Shown here piece after piece: positions 22,729 to 34,543 of a stretch of DNA of 64,000 nucleotides. This stretch comes from Obelidium mucronatum (taxonomy: Eukaryota; Chytridiomycota; Chytridiomycetes; Chytridiales; Chytriomycetaceae). A program made the position numbers and the translations under genes. The stretch is taken from assembly GCA_025765595.1 (NCBI GenBank), contig JAIVFH010000011.1:1-64000 (forward strand), in the 5' to 3' direction. Position 1 is the first letter of the stretch; each line of letters opens with the position of its first letter. The notes below the pieces were generated by a model that was given only the letters and a program-made list of their open reading frames with translations, was not told where the DNA came from and searched no databases.

Positions 22729-22908
22729 TTACAACCACTTATTTTTATTACATGCCGGCTGAGTTGCAGCTGCTACAAACCACGTTGATCCCATCGTTGG
22801 ACAACATACTTTGTCGTCACAAAACTTGCAATTATATGGCAAGGCCTACAGTTCACATTCTTTATTCTCACAAACGTAAGTCATGCATATCGCACACCAT
22901 GCCGATTC
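22729..22908 (-). pseudogene. Cysteine-rich zinc module, copy 1 (nonsense-mutated)
   Basis: The minus strand encodes CAICMTYVC..C, then an in-frame TAG, then YNCKFCDDKVCC. All but the last cysteine are at the spacing C-x2-C-x4-C-x4-C-x8-C-x2-C-x4-C-x2-C used by the two intact modules just downstream, counting the stop codon as one residue. The last pair reads CCPT, so the final cysteine is shifted. Flanking sequence is not recognisable, so this is a relic of a tandem duplication. Confidence 0.55.
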
Positions 22909-23129
22909 AACCTCAATGAGAATATGTTGTGACGAGGCAGCAGTTTGAAGTCATGCCGATCCACGTTGAAGTCTCGGAGGCTGTCGCCGATAAAACTAAG
23001 ATCCACGATTCTATCCTTCTGCTAATCATCCGCTAGGTATGCTACCAAATTTGCTGCTGACCTTACGCTCTATTTTCTGTGCCTCACTACTCTGATGTGA
23101 TTCAAAGTGTAAAAGCCGCATCAGATCAT

Positions 23130-23923
23130 TTATTGATAATGCTTCTTGCAATACCCACAAACAACATACCTATCACGCAAGCTACAACCATCACAAACTC
23201 GCGCATCACAAACCGTGCAAGAATACACCATTCCGTGCTGCTCACAGTCATCATTCGAGCAAAAGGCATCGCCACAAGTAGGACACTCTGTCTGCTTCAG
23301 CTTATTCGCACATTCTTCAGAACAAAATTGTAGAAGGACACACTAAGTAAGGACAATGCCTGTCTCCACTACAACCATAACAAACCAGTTTGTCACAAGT
23401 GGAACAAATTGGTGTTTCACGTTTGAACCAAAGTTGACGTCCCACATGACAAATCCCAATTTTGTATGGTCCACCGCTACAGCCAAAACAGCGCCATTGC
23501 TTTGGTTTTTCACATGTCCCTGTGTATATTGCAAAGTGCTTCTTCTTTCCACACAGAGACTTGCAATAGGTCGCATACGATGAGTTGATATGAATAGGCT
23601 TTGCCAGTCAGGATCTCCAACTTTAAGTGGATGCAAGATGCCTGCAGTGAGAGCACGTCTTGACAGGAAGGTAGCTTGCAATCATTCCTAATCAGCTCTG
23701 GGGGTAGTTCAAAGTGTTCAAGGCAGTCGGTGAGGAGATCGATGGCAATGACCGAGGGCTTCTCCAGGTTCTCCTCAATGTCATTGCCGCCAAGCTCACT
23801 TCCGAACTCACTACCGCTCTCACTGCCAAACCTGTGCTCACTGTTAATCTCACTGCTCCATTCATTGTCACTGTCCCTCTCGTTGTCAATCATTCGGTCA
23901 CTTCGACTTGAAAATCTCAACAC
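23130..23923 (-). pseudogene. Cysteine-rich zinc-binding protein, copy 2 (frame shifted)
   Basis: The start region is acidic and Ser/Glu-rich (about 60 residues). Cysteine pairs then appear in changing frames: CSHCRHLAST, then HRMRPIASLC, then CEKPKQWRCFGCSGG and CSTCDKLVCYGCSG, and finally CPTCGDAFCSNDDCEQHG with CTVCDARVCDGCS up to the stop at 23130. At least three frame shifts are required and no intron explains them. The final block carries the same eight-cysteine spacing as copies 1 and 3, suggesting two bound zinc ions. I do not recognise a named family; the layout recalls MYND/RING-like treble-clef domains, but the spacing does not match either exactly. Confidence 0.5.
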
Positions 23924-23967
23924 AGATGTTCTTGTATTAATTAACAGAATGCATTATCTTAAATCGT

Positions 23968-24225
23968 TTATTCTGCTCTGACACAGCTCTTGTAGATTAT
24001 ATTGTATTCACCGCTGCATTCACCACACACTCTTTTTTCACAAATCGTACAGAAATACTGCATCCCAAGCTGTCCGCAATCGTCATTACTGCAATATGCC
24101 GCGCCACAATTGGCGCACAGTGTCCGCTTCAGTTGATAGGTAGATTCATCAGAGCAGAATACAGAAGGAACTTGATCCAATTTCCTCATTAACAATAAAC
24201 AAGCAGCTTTCTTTACTAAGACCAA
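23968..24225 (-). CDS. Cysteine-rich zinc module protein, copy 3
   Basis: Open frame of 85 codons with CANCGAAYCSNDDCGQLG and CTICEKRVCGECS, the same spacing as copy 2 (C-x2-C-x4-C-x4-C-x8-C-x2-C-x4-C-x2-C). The segment before it (VPSVFCSDESTYQLKRTL) matches FCSEECANKLKQTE of copy 2. It is short, and it may be the surviving 3' part of a longer gene whose front has decayed. Function unknown. Confidence 0.45.
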   Translation of the reverse strand: MVLVKKAACLLLMRKLDQVPSVFCSDESTYQLKRTLCANCGAAYCSNDDCGQLGMQYFCTICEKRVCGECSGEYNIIYKSCVRAE

Positions 24226-24509
24226 ACCTGTGTGTGTTGCTGGTTGATTCGATTTTTAAGATACTGTTGTGTCGAAGCAGGTTAAAGCCGCGAGGCCACT
24301 TGCACACGCGTTTGCGGGGGTGGATCGAGCGAGTTTTCAAAAACCAACAAGTGAGTCGTCCGCCCTGCGCCCATCCCGGCTTCACCACACGCCGCCACCA
24401 CCCATCCGCCCCATTCCTGCCGCACCGCGCGATCCCCGGCAGACGGCCGTGGTCCGCGGCTTCCGGCTGCGATGGCTCGCTAGGCCCAATCTAACCGTCC
24501 CTTACCAGC

Positions 24510-25911
24510 ATGCCAGCCAACCCCTTCGAACTCCTTGGAGACGTCGACTCCACGGACACTGCCGCCTTTGTGCCTCAGCCAAAGGTTGCTGCGCCCCGTG
24601 CTGCCTCCCCAGCCAAGCCAGCTGCCGCCCAGCAGAAGCCAAAGACGCCAAACGGTGACAGAAGAAAGAACAACAACAACGGGCCAGTCGGTGACAGAAA
24701 GCCACGCGGTACGATCAAATCAATCATTGAGATTTAGCTCATTTTACTGGAGGAGAAGGAGGAGCAAACGTACGGAAGAATGTGTTGTGGTTTTCGGGCA
24801 ACATTGGAGCCTGGAGGGTGCGAGGAAAACTGTGCAATAACGGGAACTACACTTACGCACTCGGAGAGCATCGAGCTAAATCATGCATCCTCCAAAATTT
24901 ATACAGGTCCACGCAAGGAGTACACTCCCCGTGACCCAAACCAAACCAGCGACATTGCCCGTCCAGATGAGTTGATCCACAACGACGCTGCTGAAAACAA
25001 GAAGCACACTCGTGATGCCCACCACCGTGGGGACCGTCGTGGAGGAGCTGCCTCGGGCGGTAGAAAGAGAGAGTTCGACCGCAAGTCTGGAACTGGCCGT
25101 GAAGATGGTGACAAGAAGGACAATGACCGTGAGCCAGTTGAGGCTGAAGTCGAAGGTGCTAAGGACGTTGCCGAAGAAATTGCCGCCGAGAACGTTGAGC
25201 CAGTTGTTGAAGTTATCCCTGAGCCAGAAGAGAAGCAGGTTTCTCTTTCTGAGTACTTGGCTCAAGTTGCTGCCAACAAGCTTGCTGCTGCGGCCAAGTC
25301 TCGTGCTGCCAACGAAGGTACCGACAAGAAGCTCCTTGCGGCTGCCACCGTCTTTGAGAAGGAAGAGGAAGTTCTCTTTGCCGGAAAGGTGTGTTGCTTT
25401 GATCCCACAAATTGTTTTCCCTTCCCTTTGCGAAAAAAAAAAACGTTGGCGGCATGGTTCTTGAATGATGAAATGCTTTATTTGCTATTTAACCCAGCTC
25501 TTCGAAATGCTTAATGAGAAGGAAGCAACTCTCTGAACAAGATATCCCCCCACCCTCCCAACTTTCCTGTTTTCCTCTTTTTAGAACTACTGAAAACTAA
25601 CCCCTTTGTTCCTTCGTTTGTAGGCCCAAAAGGAAAAGAAGGTCAAGGAAGCCAAGGAAAAGAAGGCCATCTTTGAAGTTGAATTCAAGTTCGCTGACGA
25701 AACCCCAGCTTTCCGTCCTCGTGAAGAGCGTGCTCCACGTGACGGAGACCGTGCCCCACGTGGAGGCCGTGGAGGTGCCCGGGGCGGTGCAAGACCAGCT
25801 ACTGGTGGACGTGGTGGTGCCAAGGGAGCCTCTGCTGCTCCAAGAGGAGGTGCTAAGGGTGGTGTCAACATCGCCGACGAGAACGCCTTCCCATCTCTCG
25901 GAAGCAAATAA
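24510..25911 (+). CDS. Stm1/SERBP1 (HABP4) family ribosome-associated RNA-binding protein
   Basis: Ribosome preservation factor family (yeast Stm1, animal SERBP1/HABP4) that occupies the mRNA channel of idle 80S ribosomes. It starts MPANPFELLGD, like the Stm1 start, and is very Lys/Arg/Glu-rich throughout. The middle has REDGDKKDNDREPVEAE and SLSEYLAQVAANK, the latter being the conserved HABP4 block before the RGG region. The C-terminus has GGRGGARGGARPATGGRGG (an RGG box) and ends NAFPSLGSK. Two introns fit: GTACGA..ACAG (about 24710-24905) and GTGTGT..GTAG (about 25389-25623). Codon use is as biased as in eL13, so high expression is expected. The upstream 250 bases are GC-rich and probably 5' leader. 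Confidence 0.88.
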
Positions 25912-26220
25912 ACCTCTAATCTCAGATAAACGTTGGAATACTCTTTTGGTATGGAGTTTTTTGGACGCTGTTGATTTGGAGTTGTTGGTTTCTTTGTCAA
26001 TTTTTTTTCTTTTTTTTTTTTCGTCGGGGGTGGTTGTATGAGTGAAAAGGCATGAGAGCGGGAAAAACAAGTGTGTTATATACGGGGGTTCTTCTTATTA
26101 TTTCAGTTATTGTAATGTTTTTGTTGTTCTGCTCTTTTTTAAAAATTCCCACACTGATTGATGTCTCTCCCTGATCTCTTTCTTCCCAATTAAAAAGTTT
26201 GTAAATCTGAAAAGAGTGAA
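25912..26220. other. Intergenic between Stm1 and Spo7 genes
   Basis: About 309 bases of T-rich 3' region and promoter. It contains homopolymer T runs and no ORF, RNA gene or repeat that I can support. Confidence 0.4.
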
Positions 26221-26868
26221 ATGAATCCCATCACATCAACGACCTTCACATCACTGCCACCAACACTGTTTCCAGCCAACGCCGCCCTTCTCGATCCAAA
26301 TATCCCGGAAACTCGTAAAAGATACAAGGATCTACTTATATTCGAGGAAAGACTGAGGTGGAATGCAAATACTCATCAAGCAAACAGGAGGCTATGGCTG
26401 GGTAATGCTCGAACACACAAATCACAGACAAACAACGCATTCGCCTATTAACGGAATTTTTTTCTTTACCTCTGTAAAGCCATCCTTCTACTCTTGTTTC
26501 TGACCTTTGCCTTCTCGGGATACCTGCTCACAACCCCCACTACAAACGCACTCGCACTGTACATTTTCGTCGCATCTAGCGTTGTACTTCTTTTATTTTT
26601 CGCACTGGGCCTATATCAAAGTCGACTGCGTGATCCTCGAAGGTTTCGACCAATGTTGAACAAAGTCTTGAAACATTATTGTCTGGAGTTGCATGCCAAG
26701 AATAATGATTTGGTATTTAGTCGGAAAGTGAATGTGGGGTTTGCGGAAGGGTATTCTCAGTATCGGAGAGAAGCTGCGGAGGATATAACCATCAAACACT
26801 CATGGGCTACAATAATATCGTCAAATAATATTCAAATAAATAAACACATGTACAAGACCTCTATTTAA
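26221..26868 (+). CDS. SPO7: Spo7-like subunit of the Nem1-Spo7 lipin phosphatase complex
   Basis: Membrane partner of the Nem1 phosphatase, which dephosphorylates lipin/Pah1 at the nuclear envelope and ER; the animal counterpart is CNEP1R1. The sequence YKDLLIFEERLRWNANTHQANRRLW is the family's conserved LLILEESLR-type helix. Two close membrane helices follow (ILLLLFLTFAFSGYLL and LALYIFVASSVVLLLFFALGLY), then a cytosolic C-terminus ending in the family motif FSRKVNVGFAEGYSQYRRE. One intron (GTAATG..AAAG, about 26402-26480) joins the exons in phase. Length is about 190 residues, usual for the family. Confidence 0.82.
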
Positions 26869-26914
26869 TTTCAAATTATGCATATTTACACTCTGAATAG
26901 AAAACTTTTGCTGT

Positions 26915-28467
26915 TCATCCTGCCAAAGACTTATCTTCTTCCCGCGTCATACATACAAACAAGTTTTTGGGTGAAATAAGCACCTTCATTCCCGTGTTTT
27001 CATAAAAGGACACTGTCCAGAGTCCTTCTAATTCAGAAAATCCAGGCTCAGACTCAAAGCTCTCCAAAATACATTGCTTTCCATTCAACAGTCTTGATCC
27101 CCTTCCGAATTCCTTCCGAGCTTTCTTCCATAATGCTGTGTATTATCACCACGTCGCCTATTCGAAACTCTCCAAAAGGCCTACAGAACTCCCGATGGCG
27201 TCCTGCAATCCATCCAATTCGTTGACACGCCTTGGAACAATATCGCGCCCTTTTACACCGTGAGCATTTTTTGAATGTAGTTTTTGTAATAGCTGCTGCT
27301 GCGTCGCCGTCATTGAAGGCGGCCAACTCCATATCCAATCTCAACTTCCGACATGCCACATTTTCACACCAATGTCCATTCATGAGATGCTCCGCTAGCT
27401 TCAAGTCTCGTTGATAGATATGATGTCTGCTGCCATTGCCGTCACCGCCACCATCACGTCGATAATAAGGTTGGTTTTGCTGATGGATTTTGTCTTTGAG
27501 TTTCATCATTCCTGATTTGCGTGATTCAATTTCGGTACAGGAAGGTTGTAAGCCATCCACCCTGACCGCCACCATTTACCGCCTTCCACGTCCTGGAATC
27601 CGTTCAGAGTTGTTTCAATCGTTGCGATTATTTGGTGATACCATACAAGGCTTTTCAAATCCGTTGTTGCTGAAGAGGAGAGGGCTTTGAATTTCCGGAA
27701 GGACGAGTAGAGCCGGTTGGGTACTGGGTTCCCAAGTTTTACGCTCAATAAATAGGAAATGTTCAGTGCGATTGCTTGATGATATAAATGCTCTTCACTG
27801 CCTTCTTCTTTTTGCTGTTGTTGCTGCTCATGCACATCATGCTGTTCTTGAGACCGCCTTCTTCCTTGTCGGCCAGCAGTCACAAAATCCAATACAAACT
27901 CAACATCCTCTTTTGTTATATCGTTCACATCCCCATCTTTTATACTCCTCCAGAAAAGAGACAAGAACGCGTCTTTGGTATAATAAAGCGTTCCCCTCGC
28001 AACTGGGAGCTTCGACATATTCGCAATAATCAAATCCCTGGCTTCTCGATGGCAGTTTTCGTCTAGCAATGTAATCACTGAATTCACAATGGTCAATGAT
28101 TCCGCCGTTCTGATGTCTCTTTCCATTTGTATCCGCAGTTGGATTTGATTCCTCGTCCAGTTGCTGTTGTTCAGAAAGACTCATTTCAGAGAGCCGAGTT
28201 TTGGCCATGGAGAGATACTCTGGGTCCGACGACAGTTCGAATACAATCAGGAATATAAGTGCCGAAAGTAAAGGATGCTGTGTAGGTGCCAAGTCCAACA
28301 CGGAGTGGAAGTTGTTGATAATGCCTTGTGGAATGTTTGTTGGTTCGTCAATGAGTTTAGCAGCCTTGCATCATAAACTGCAAGAGTTTGAGTTTTTCTG
28401 GAAGCGATGCTAGTTTGGGAGTGGGCCAGGAATGAGAGGGAGCAGTGGTCGAGGACTTGGAAGGCAT
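26915..28467 (-). pseudogene. MYND zinc-finger protein, frame broken
   Basis: A C-terminal MYND finger is clear: CENVACR, then CSRCKRARYCSKACQ and HREFC. Before it lies a helical region of about 300 residues (PTQHPLLSALIFLIVFELSS; TIVNSVITLLDENCHREARD; YTKDAFLSLFWRSIKDGD). To read the whole protein from MPSKSSTTAPSH (28467) to the stop at 26915, at least four single-base frame changes are needed, near 28375, 28150, 27560 and 27060. Between them each frame is plainly coding. The part after the finger (SFESEPGFSELEGLW) is in a different frame from the finger. Partners are unknown; MYND domains usually bind short proline-rich motifs. Confidence 0.55.
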
Positions 28468-28851
28468 CTTGAGTTTGTAAGAGGCTGTTTGCTTTGGTCT
28501 GGTAAGTGGTGGGGGGAAGTCTAGCCTCTTAGGGAGTATTAGTAGATGCGATACATGTTTGTTTACTCAACTAATGCGGCACTGATACTGTCTCTGTTGA
28601 TGTTGGATCGCGATCTTGTTGGTTTTCGGGCCTTATGTTTTGCCATCTTTATTTTACATCTTTTATTTTAACATCTTTTTCATTATATTTTCTTATATCA
28701 TCTTATGGGACAGATGATTCCCTTCTATTATTATCTCATCTATCTCCTGAAATGATGATCGCGTTCTGTCCAATTGATCCCTTGAGTAATTGAAGTTTGA
28801 GTTAGTCTTTTTTTCACTAAAAAGATATCACAACAAAAAAAAAAAATAGAG
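28468..28851. other. Intergenic upstream of the broken MYND gene
   Basis: AT-rich spacer of 384 bases with short A and T runs. It lies between the start of the MYND gene and the 3' end of a seven-helix gene. Nothing recognisable. Confidence 0.4.
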
Positions 28852-30011
28852 TTAACTCAACATGAAATACAGCATAGACCCAAAATTCAAGGGCAAATAG
28901 AAAATCTCAATAATTCCAAGAATCTGATCCAAAAGCAGGTTGTACGGGTGATACACGGAGAGTTTCAATCCATCGACTGAAAGAATCATCAAGTCTGTCA
29001 GAAGGAGGGGAATAGCGGATGGAAATACGGATATTGCTGTTGATGCTGGTGAAGTCGTCCCTGAAGTTTTCCATACGTAGGTGAGGCAACAGCAGTAGGA
29101 ACTAGGTACCGGTTGAAACTGTACAATTACTTTTCGCGTTTGGGTCGAATGTGCTTCTTTGATGCTGGTTCGTGAGGAGTGTCATCACGGAGAAAATCAG
29201 GACATTGGTGATACTCCTATGAAAATACAACGAAGGCATTAGATATAAGACATGAAGACGCAAAAAAAAGCAATTGTGCAATACCAAAATCGTATCAAAA
29301 TCACCCAATTGAAAGCAATGGCAACCACAGATATAAATCCAGAAATAGTCAAGAATAATATCATCCATCGAGACGCTGAACTTGTCAAAATTCCTGGAAT
29401 ACTGTCTCGCGTCTCTGAAAGCCGGTACATTAACACTGCCGAGACTGGGAAGTGTTTGGTTAGATTTACTATAAAAAAACACACCTTTCCCATCATACTT
29501 GCAAGTCCTGAAATATGCGACAACACTGCCGCCAACAGAGCCACATTGATATCGATAACGCCAAAAAATTCCCAGACGACTCCGTTTTGATCCACTACAT
29601 CCATCAACAACAAGGAAAGAACCCCAGCTATAAATGAAAGCGCGATGAATGGAGAAAACTGACGCGGATGCTGCAATGAGGTTTTATTCCTGAAGTTGAA
29701 TCTGACTTAGGGGAAAAAACAAAGTGGCATTTAGTATCTTATCGAACTTGCCATGAACGTACCGACTCAAATACTTACATAACGAAACAATAATCATCAC
29801 CAATATGAATCCGCTTCTTAAGAATCACTGGGGCCATGATATAGAATGATCGAGGTTGATTCAACATCCAAACAATGATTCCAACCAAAGCCACCGACTG
29901 CGAAAAAGAAAAGTACCAGCCAAGAGACGCCCAAAGATCACGGAATACATTTGATTGGATACGGATCTTTGAAATTGAGTCGTTAGGAGAAAGGTTGATG
30001 CAAAGACGCAT
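28852..30011 (-). CDS. Seven-transmembrane-type protein B, lineage-specific family
   Basis: Spliced membrane protein. Hydrophobic helices include YFSFSQSVALVGIIVWML, FIALSFIAGVLSLLLMDVV, VALLAAVLSHISGLA, MILFLTISGFISVVAIAF, TNVLIFSVMTLL and a C-terminal LLLDQILGIIEIFYLPLNF. The introns I place are 29696-29778 (ending TCAG), about 29220-29270 (GTATTG..ATAG) and about 29050-29100. The protein then ends SMLYFMLS at 28852. The start is uncertain; the ATG at 30011 gives MRLCINLSPN. It is co-directional with the next seven-helix gene, 225 bp away. No known receptor motif seen. Confidence 0.55.
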
Positions 30012-30236
30012 GTAGATCGGATAAACGCGTATGTGAGAATCATTATTTTTTCTTCAAATTTTTTCAAACGAGTTATCGCAAGTATGAGGTTTATTGGATT
30101 CAACGAACGCTTGTAATGATGAGGCTCTGACGAAATTCGTACTATGAAATTTCATACAGATTCGTGGCGTGAATTATGCTTGGGTGCCAATAGCATTTCT
30201 TTGGCGGCTGGAGAGGCCAATGCCAGAGCTGTTGCG

Positions 30237-31272
30237 TCAGTTAACTTGTCTACTGTAGGTGAATGTCTTGAGTTTTTTCTGATAACCGACCTCACCACTG
30301 ATGAACTTACATGAAATTCAGAGTAATTTTAAACAGTAGCGGACTCAAAATGATGCCGAAAGCTCCAACCAAAGACCCAACAGCCGCTGCAGTTTGATTA
30401 TTTGGTTCTAGAATAAATCCACGAGCGGCAATCAAGCAAAATACAAGATTTATGGATCCAAGACTAATTGCTGCTCGAGTGAGGCTTGCATTAAGAGTCA
30501 CGAATTCTTGCTGAAGAGTGTATACTTTCATATAACTGTTTTCCACCTTTTGTAACAGTTAAGTTAGGGCACCATCACTTGGCACTTGGGTCTAAAACAA
30601 ACTCACCTCGTTCGCAGATAAACAGCTTCCAATGCCAATAAAAGCGTACAATAGTAGCAAAGCAAAGGGCCACACAGAAGCAGAGGCACCAAACATTTGC
30701 CAGTCAGCAGAATTCCAGTTTGACAAACAACCAACAACAGACGAGGACCATGATATGAATAGACAAATCATGGTAATTGCAGTGAATGAATTTGAATAGA
30801 CTTTGGAGTGAGAAAAGATGTTGAGGCTTGAACAGCGGAAAACAAGGATTCCGCCAACTGCAAAGTCATAAAAGAGGGTTTAGAGAGCGTTCAACCCAGG
30901 AACAGCGATCAGCATACGCACGAACGAAAGAGGCAGTGTATGAAGCCAGAAGAGCGCCCGCTTGCAGCCAGAATGTTTGGCTCGTTGGGTTTGAGTAGCG
31001 ATGCAGTTCGAGATCGGCAACGCTTCCAGTCTTTCCTTCGACAGAAACTGTCCAGATCGACAAACACTAAATCAGCCGCAAGTCAGCGCATTTCTTTCGC
31101 CTCTTTTCTCTCTCACCGCCAGCAGCTCAGACACCGCAGCAAGCACAAAGGACGCAGCCAACGCACTCTTTTCGCCAGCCGAGTGCTTGCGGCCGCCGAG
31201 AACCGCTTTCAGCTGCAGAAAGAGAACGGCGGCCGAAATGCCAAAGAAGACTGTCGCTGTCCGTTCAATCAT
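30237..31272 (-). CDS. Seven-transmembrane protein A, lineage-specific family
   Basis: Spliced membrane protein starting MIERTATVFFGISAAVLFLQ, with about seven hydrophobic helices. Later ones are TFWLQAGALLASYTASFV, FTAITMICLFISWSSSVVG, WPFALLLLYAFIGIGS, SLGSINLVFCLIAARG and AVGSLVGAFGIILSPLLF. Introns fit near 31068-31118 (GTGAGA..TTAG), 30859-30922 (GTGCGT..GCAG), 30548-30605 and 30257-30313 (GTAAGT..ACAG). The last exon adds RQVN before the stop. The C-terminal half (VGSLVGAFGIILSPLLFKITLNF) resembles that of protein C (LGALMGAFAGSVLMPLLFIISIYF), so the two are paralogs. Function unknown. Confidence 0.6.
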
Positions 31273-33052
31273 TTGCTTGTTTTTTATTTATTATTTTATT
31301 TTAATTCTCTTGAAATCAGGACAAGGCAGTGCCGACACAAGCACCAAATGGACGAACTCTTTCCGGGCGTTCCGCTTCTGTCGCCAATCCGCCACTCGCC
31401 GCGGAGCGAAAGCTCAAAACTGTCAACAAACAAACTGGCAAACTTGTCAACAACCGAAGCGGCTCACTCCAGTCTGAAGACAATCAAACATCTGAAAATA
31501 AGACTAAAACACTGCCGCAAAGACGAAAGCGACGCGTTGGTGGCGGCCTGGGGTCGGCAAAGGCGTGGCCACAGAGGACCATGATAAACCAACCCAGAGG
31601 AAACTGGACCAAAAGGAAAAGGAAAAGGGGAAACAAAAAGCCAGCAGGAAAGAGTCTCCCTCACACTCCTCTACGATGGCTGCATCCTCACCAAAGAAGC
31701 TCAAAATCAAACTGGCCCTGACCTCAAACTCAACTGCTGAAACGCAATCCGCCCCTCCATCCAAACCAGCAAAAATTGCCCCCTGATTCTCCTCATTCTA
31801 TAGCTGCCGCCCTGAAGACTGTCAAAGTTGTTGAAAATGGACACACGTCTTCCTCCTCAACTCCTCCCACAAATGCGCGAAAGTTCAAACGGACCGGACA
31901 CTGCTCTGCTTGCTTTGAAAAATCAGCTCTTGTGGTTTTGGATTGTTCCACTTGTCCGTGTGCCTTTCATTTGGATTGTGTTCAAGGAGGCGTTTTCGCA
32001 AATCCCTGCCGTCCACGCATCACCCAGCACCCTGTCACTCTCTCCTCGACCGATTCGCAACTCCAAGTCGGATAACTTATGGCAATGTAATAAGTGTCGG
32101 AACGTGATTATTATTGACGGTGATTTGGAGGTTTGTGTTTCACACTGACAGAACTACCCAATGATTTTACTGCCAAAGGCGATGAATTTCGTTCAGCCTT
32201 AATTGTGTCTTCTCTATTCGACGCTTAAGAACTAACCCGGGCTCCTCAATTTGAAAACAGAGTCCAAAAACAATTGTTGGTGATGGCCTCAAGTCTCTGA
32301 CCATTCACATACAACGAACAAACCCAAAGGAGTTTGCTCTACCCCGAGACCTATTTTCTGTCAAAAGCGTGCGCGAGAACAACCCCAGCCTCGCCAACAT
32401 GGACAACACCAGCAACAACAGCATCCGTTTGAACCACAACCCACGACCAAAAAATAGTGGGCGATCAGATACCCTACAGAACCGCTCGGAAAGCGAAGAA
32501 ACACCACCGTTAAACACGAATCCAGACTTTGAAACTCCTTCTGATAACCTCACCAAATTACCACAACCACAACCACAACCAACGACCCAAGTTCCGCGCG
32601 GGCGCGGTCGCCCCAAACGGTCCTCACAGGCAGTTGTCGGGGGTGGAACATATACCGCACACCCGTGCGACGAATTCCTGGAACCACTTGCAAAAAAGTC
32701 CAAAAAAGCGACGAACACTACAGACACTGAATCAAACCAGCAAACCAATCACAATCCGAAACGGCAGAATGCTTCTGCCGCTGCCGCTGCCGCTGTCGCC
32801 GAAGAAAATAAGAAAGAGATGGCAAAAGCTGATGAATTGCAAATAACAGACGAGTTCACCCCGTTGCCTGGAACAATGCTTGTCAATACGCAGTACCGAA
32901 TCACCGAATCCAAAATCAAACGCGACTTTTTCGCGCGATTACATTTCATCAAGTCTCGCCGTTATATGGGACCATGTTTAACCAGCTGGCGGGTAGTTTT
33001 TTTTTTTTGGCTGAAACATGCAATGGAGGGTGACGTTATATGTATAAAATAA
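31238..33052 (+). CDS. PHD-finger protein with AT-hook-like motif, frame partly broken
   Basis: Likely chromatin reader. The PHD core is CSACFEKSALVVLDCSTCPCAFHLDC followed by W-QCNKC. A later exon has RGRGRPKRSS, an AT-hook-like DNA-binding motif, then a Lys-rich stretch and the conserved-looking QYRITESKIKRDFFARLHFIKSRRY. The N-terminal 150 residues are basic and disordered (QRRKRRVGGGLG; KEKEKGKQKASRK). One intron is clear (GTTTGT..ACAG, about 32130-32258). Frames change near 31560, at a CCCCC run near 31781, and between 31985 and 32060, so the model is provisional. The start is uncertain: MPKKT at 31238 with an intron to 31321 is possible but would overlap the start of protein A on the other strand. 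Confidence 0.5.
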
Positions 33053-33288
33053 ATAAATTGGTTTAAATTATAGAGGCGAGCGCTGAATTTTTGAAGTTAC
33101 TGTTTTTTTTACTCCAATTCACCATAATTTATATTTCTTGATAAGCGGGATGGGTGAGATACTGATTCCAAGTCAAATCTTCTGAATGAACTAATGTCAT
33201 TTATTGTGAAAGATAAGGCTCTTCCCCACCACCTATTCCGCAGCTTCCTCTCTTTTTTCCCACTGCATCCTTGAGAGTGTCCGTGTAG

Positions 33289-34543
33289 TTATCGTGGTAG
33301 TAGTCCTTTTGGTTGTTGAAGCAGTAATTGAAGCTGCTGTTTTTGTCCAAGTTGTAGTTTTGGAGGAGGTTGTAGTAGCGACCTTGGAATATTGCTGTTG
33401 ATGGCGTTGATGTCGATGGTTTCAGCGGTCGTGGCTGTTGTTGTCGTTGTAGTTTTTGTTGTGCTGCTAGAAGTAGTGGGTGTAGTCGTGGTTGTTTTTG
33501 GTTTCATTGCCGGATTCTGCATGCGTCCTGTTGTTGTTGTCGTTGACGTTGTGGAAGTAGTTGTCGATGTTGTTGTTTTCGTGGTTCGCGTTGATGTTGA
33601 AGACGTTTTTGTAGATGTAGTTTGAGTTGTTTTAGGTGAAGTTGTTGTTGATGTGGTTTTTGAATTGGTTGTTGAAGTTGTTGTTGAAGTCGTCGTTGAT
33701 GTGGTGCTTTTCGGCTTCAGTGCCAAGTTTTGAATGGGGGAGGTGGTGCTAGTTGATGTTGTTGTCGACGTTGAGGTGGTTCGTGTCGTGATGGATGAAG
33801 CTTTTTTGGAAGTTGTTTGTGTAGTGGAGATTGTGTTGCTTGATTTTGTTGAAGTCGTTGAAGTGGTTGAGGAGGTTGTGGAGGGTATGGGGTTTTTTGT
33901 CAACGTGGAGGATGTGGAAGATGTGGTTGTGCTACTTTTTGTGGTTTTAGTTGTAGTAGACGTTGTAGTTGCTTTCGTCGTTGACTCTTTCGAAGAAGTC
34001 GTTGTCGATTTTGTGGTTGTACTGGTTGTACGTGTTGTAGTACTACTCTTGGCCAATATGGCCCCTACTTTCACTGGATTGCAAACAGAATCGAAAAGAG
34101 CTCCAATCTGTTGGGTTTCGTTTTTTGATTCATGTGACTTTTTAGCAAAAAAGCGCGATTCGCAAATTTCAAGTGGCAAAAAAAATAACAATACGCGAAA
34201 CGTATAATATGTATACCTGAACAATAACTTTTGCGTAAACCAAGTTCTTGCACTGATCAATCAATAATGAGTTTGCATTCAGGTTGTCGGCCACAAGTTT
34301 CCCAATATCTTTCCTAGGGATGGAGCACAAGTTTGCCATATCACTCAGAAACAAATTCTTGCGCTCGATTCCAAAAGAGTTTAGGAATATTTCTGGGATA
34401 CACATTGACGGCGGCGGTGCTAAATTCCACACCTGATCCATCGCAGTGAGGTTGTACGATGTCCATGACGCCTCGGCTCTACAGAGAAATGGCAACAGCG
34501 ACAGGAGAAGCAGTATCGCGGAACAAACGCGATTCGTGAGCAT
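33289..34543 (-). CDS. Secreted Thr-rich mucin-like protein
   Basis: A signal peptide (MLTNRVCSAILLLLSLLPFLCRAEA) is followed by a cysteine-containing domain of about 110 residues (SWTSYNLTAMDQVW, MCIPEIF, DMANLCSIP, DQCKNLVYAKVIVQ). After an intron (GTATAC..ACAG, about 34110-34218) comes FDSVCNPVKVGAI and then over 200 residues of nearly pure Thr/Ser/Lys, heavily O-glycosylatable. Two short non-Thr inserts recur (PIQNLALKPKS and MQNPAMKPKT), suggesting internal duplication. At about 33385 the Thr-rich composition continues in another frame to a stop at 33233, so an indel is likely there. The N-terminal domain resembles that of the next gene. Probably cell-wall or capsule located. Confidence 0.65.

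Noticed and set aside
33392..34207. Val-rich plus-strand ORFs opposite the mucin gene
   Set aside because: Mirror image of Thr codons, as in the neighbouring gene.
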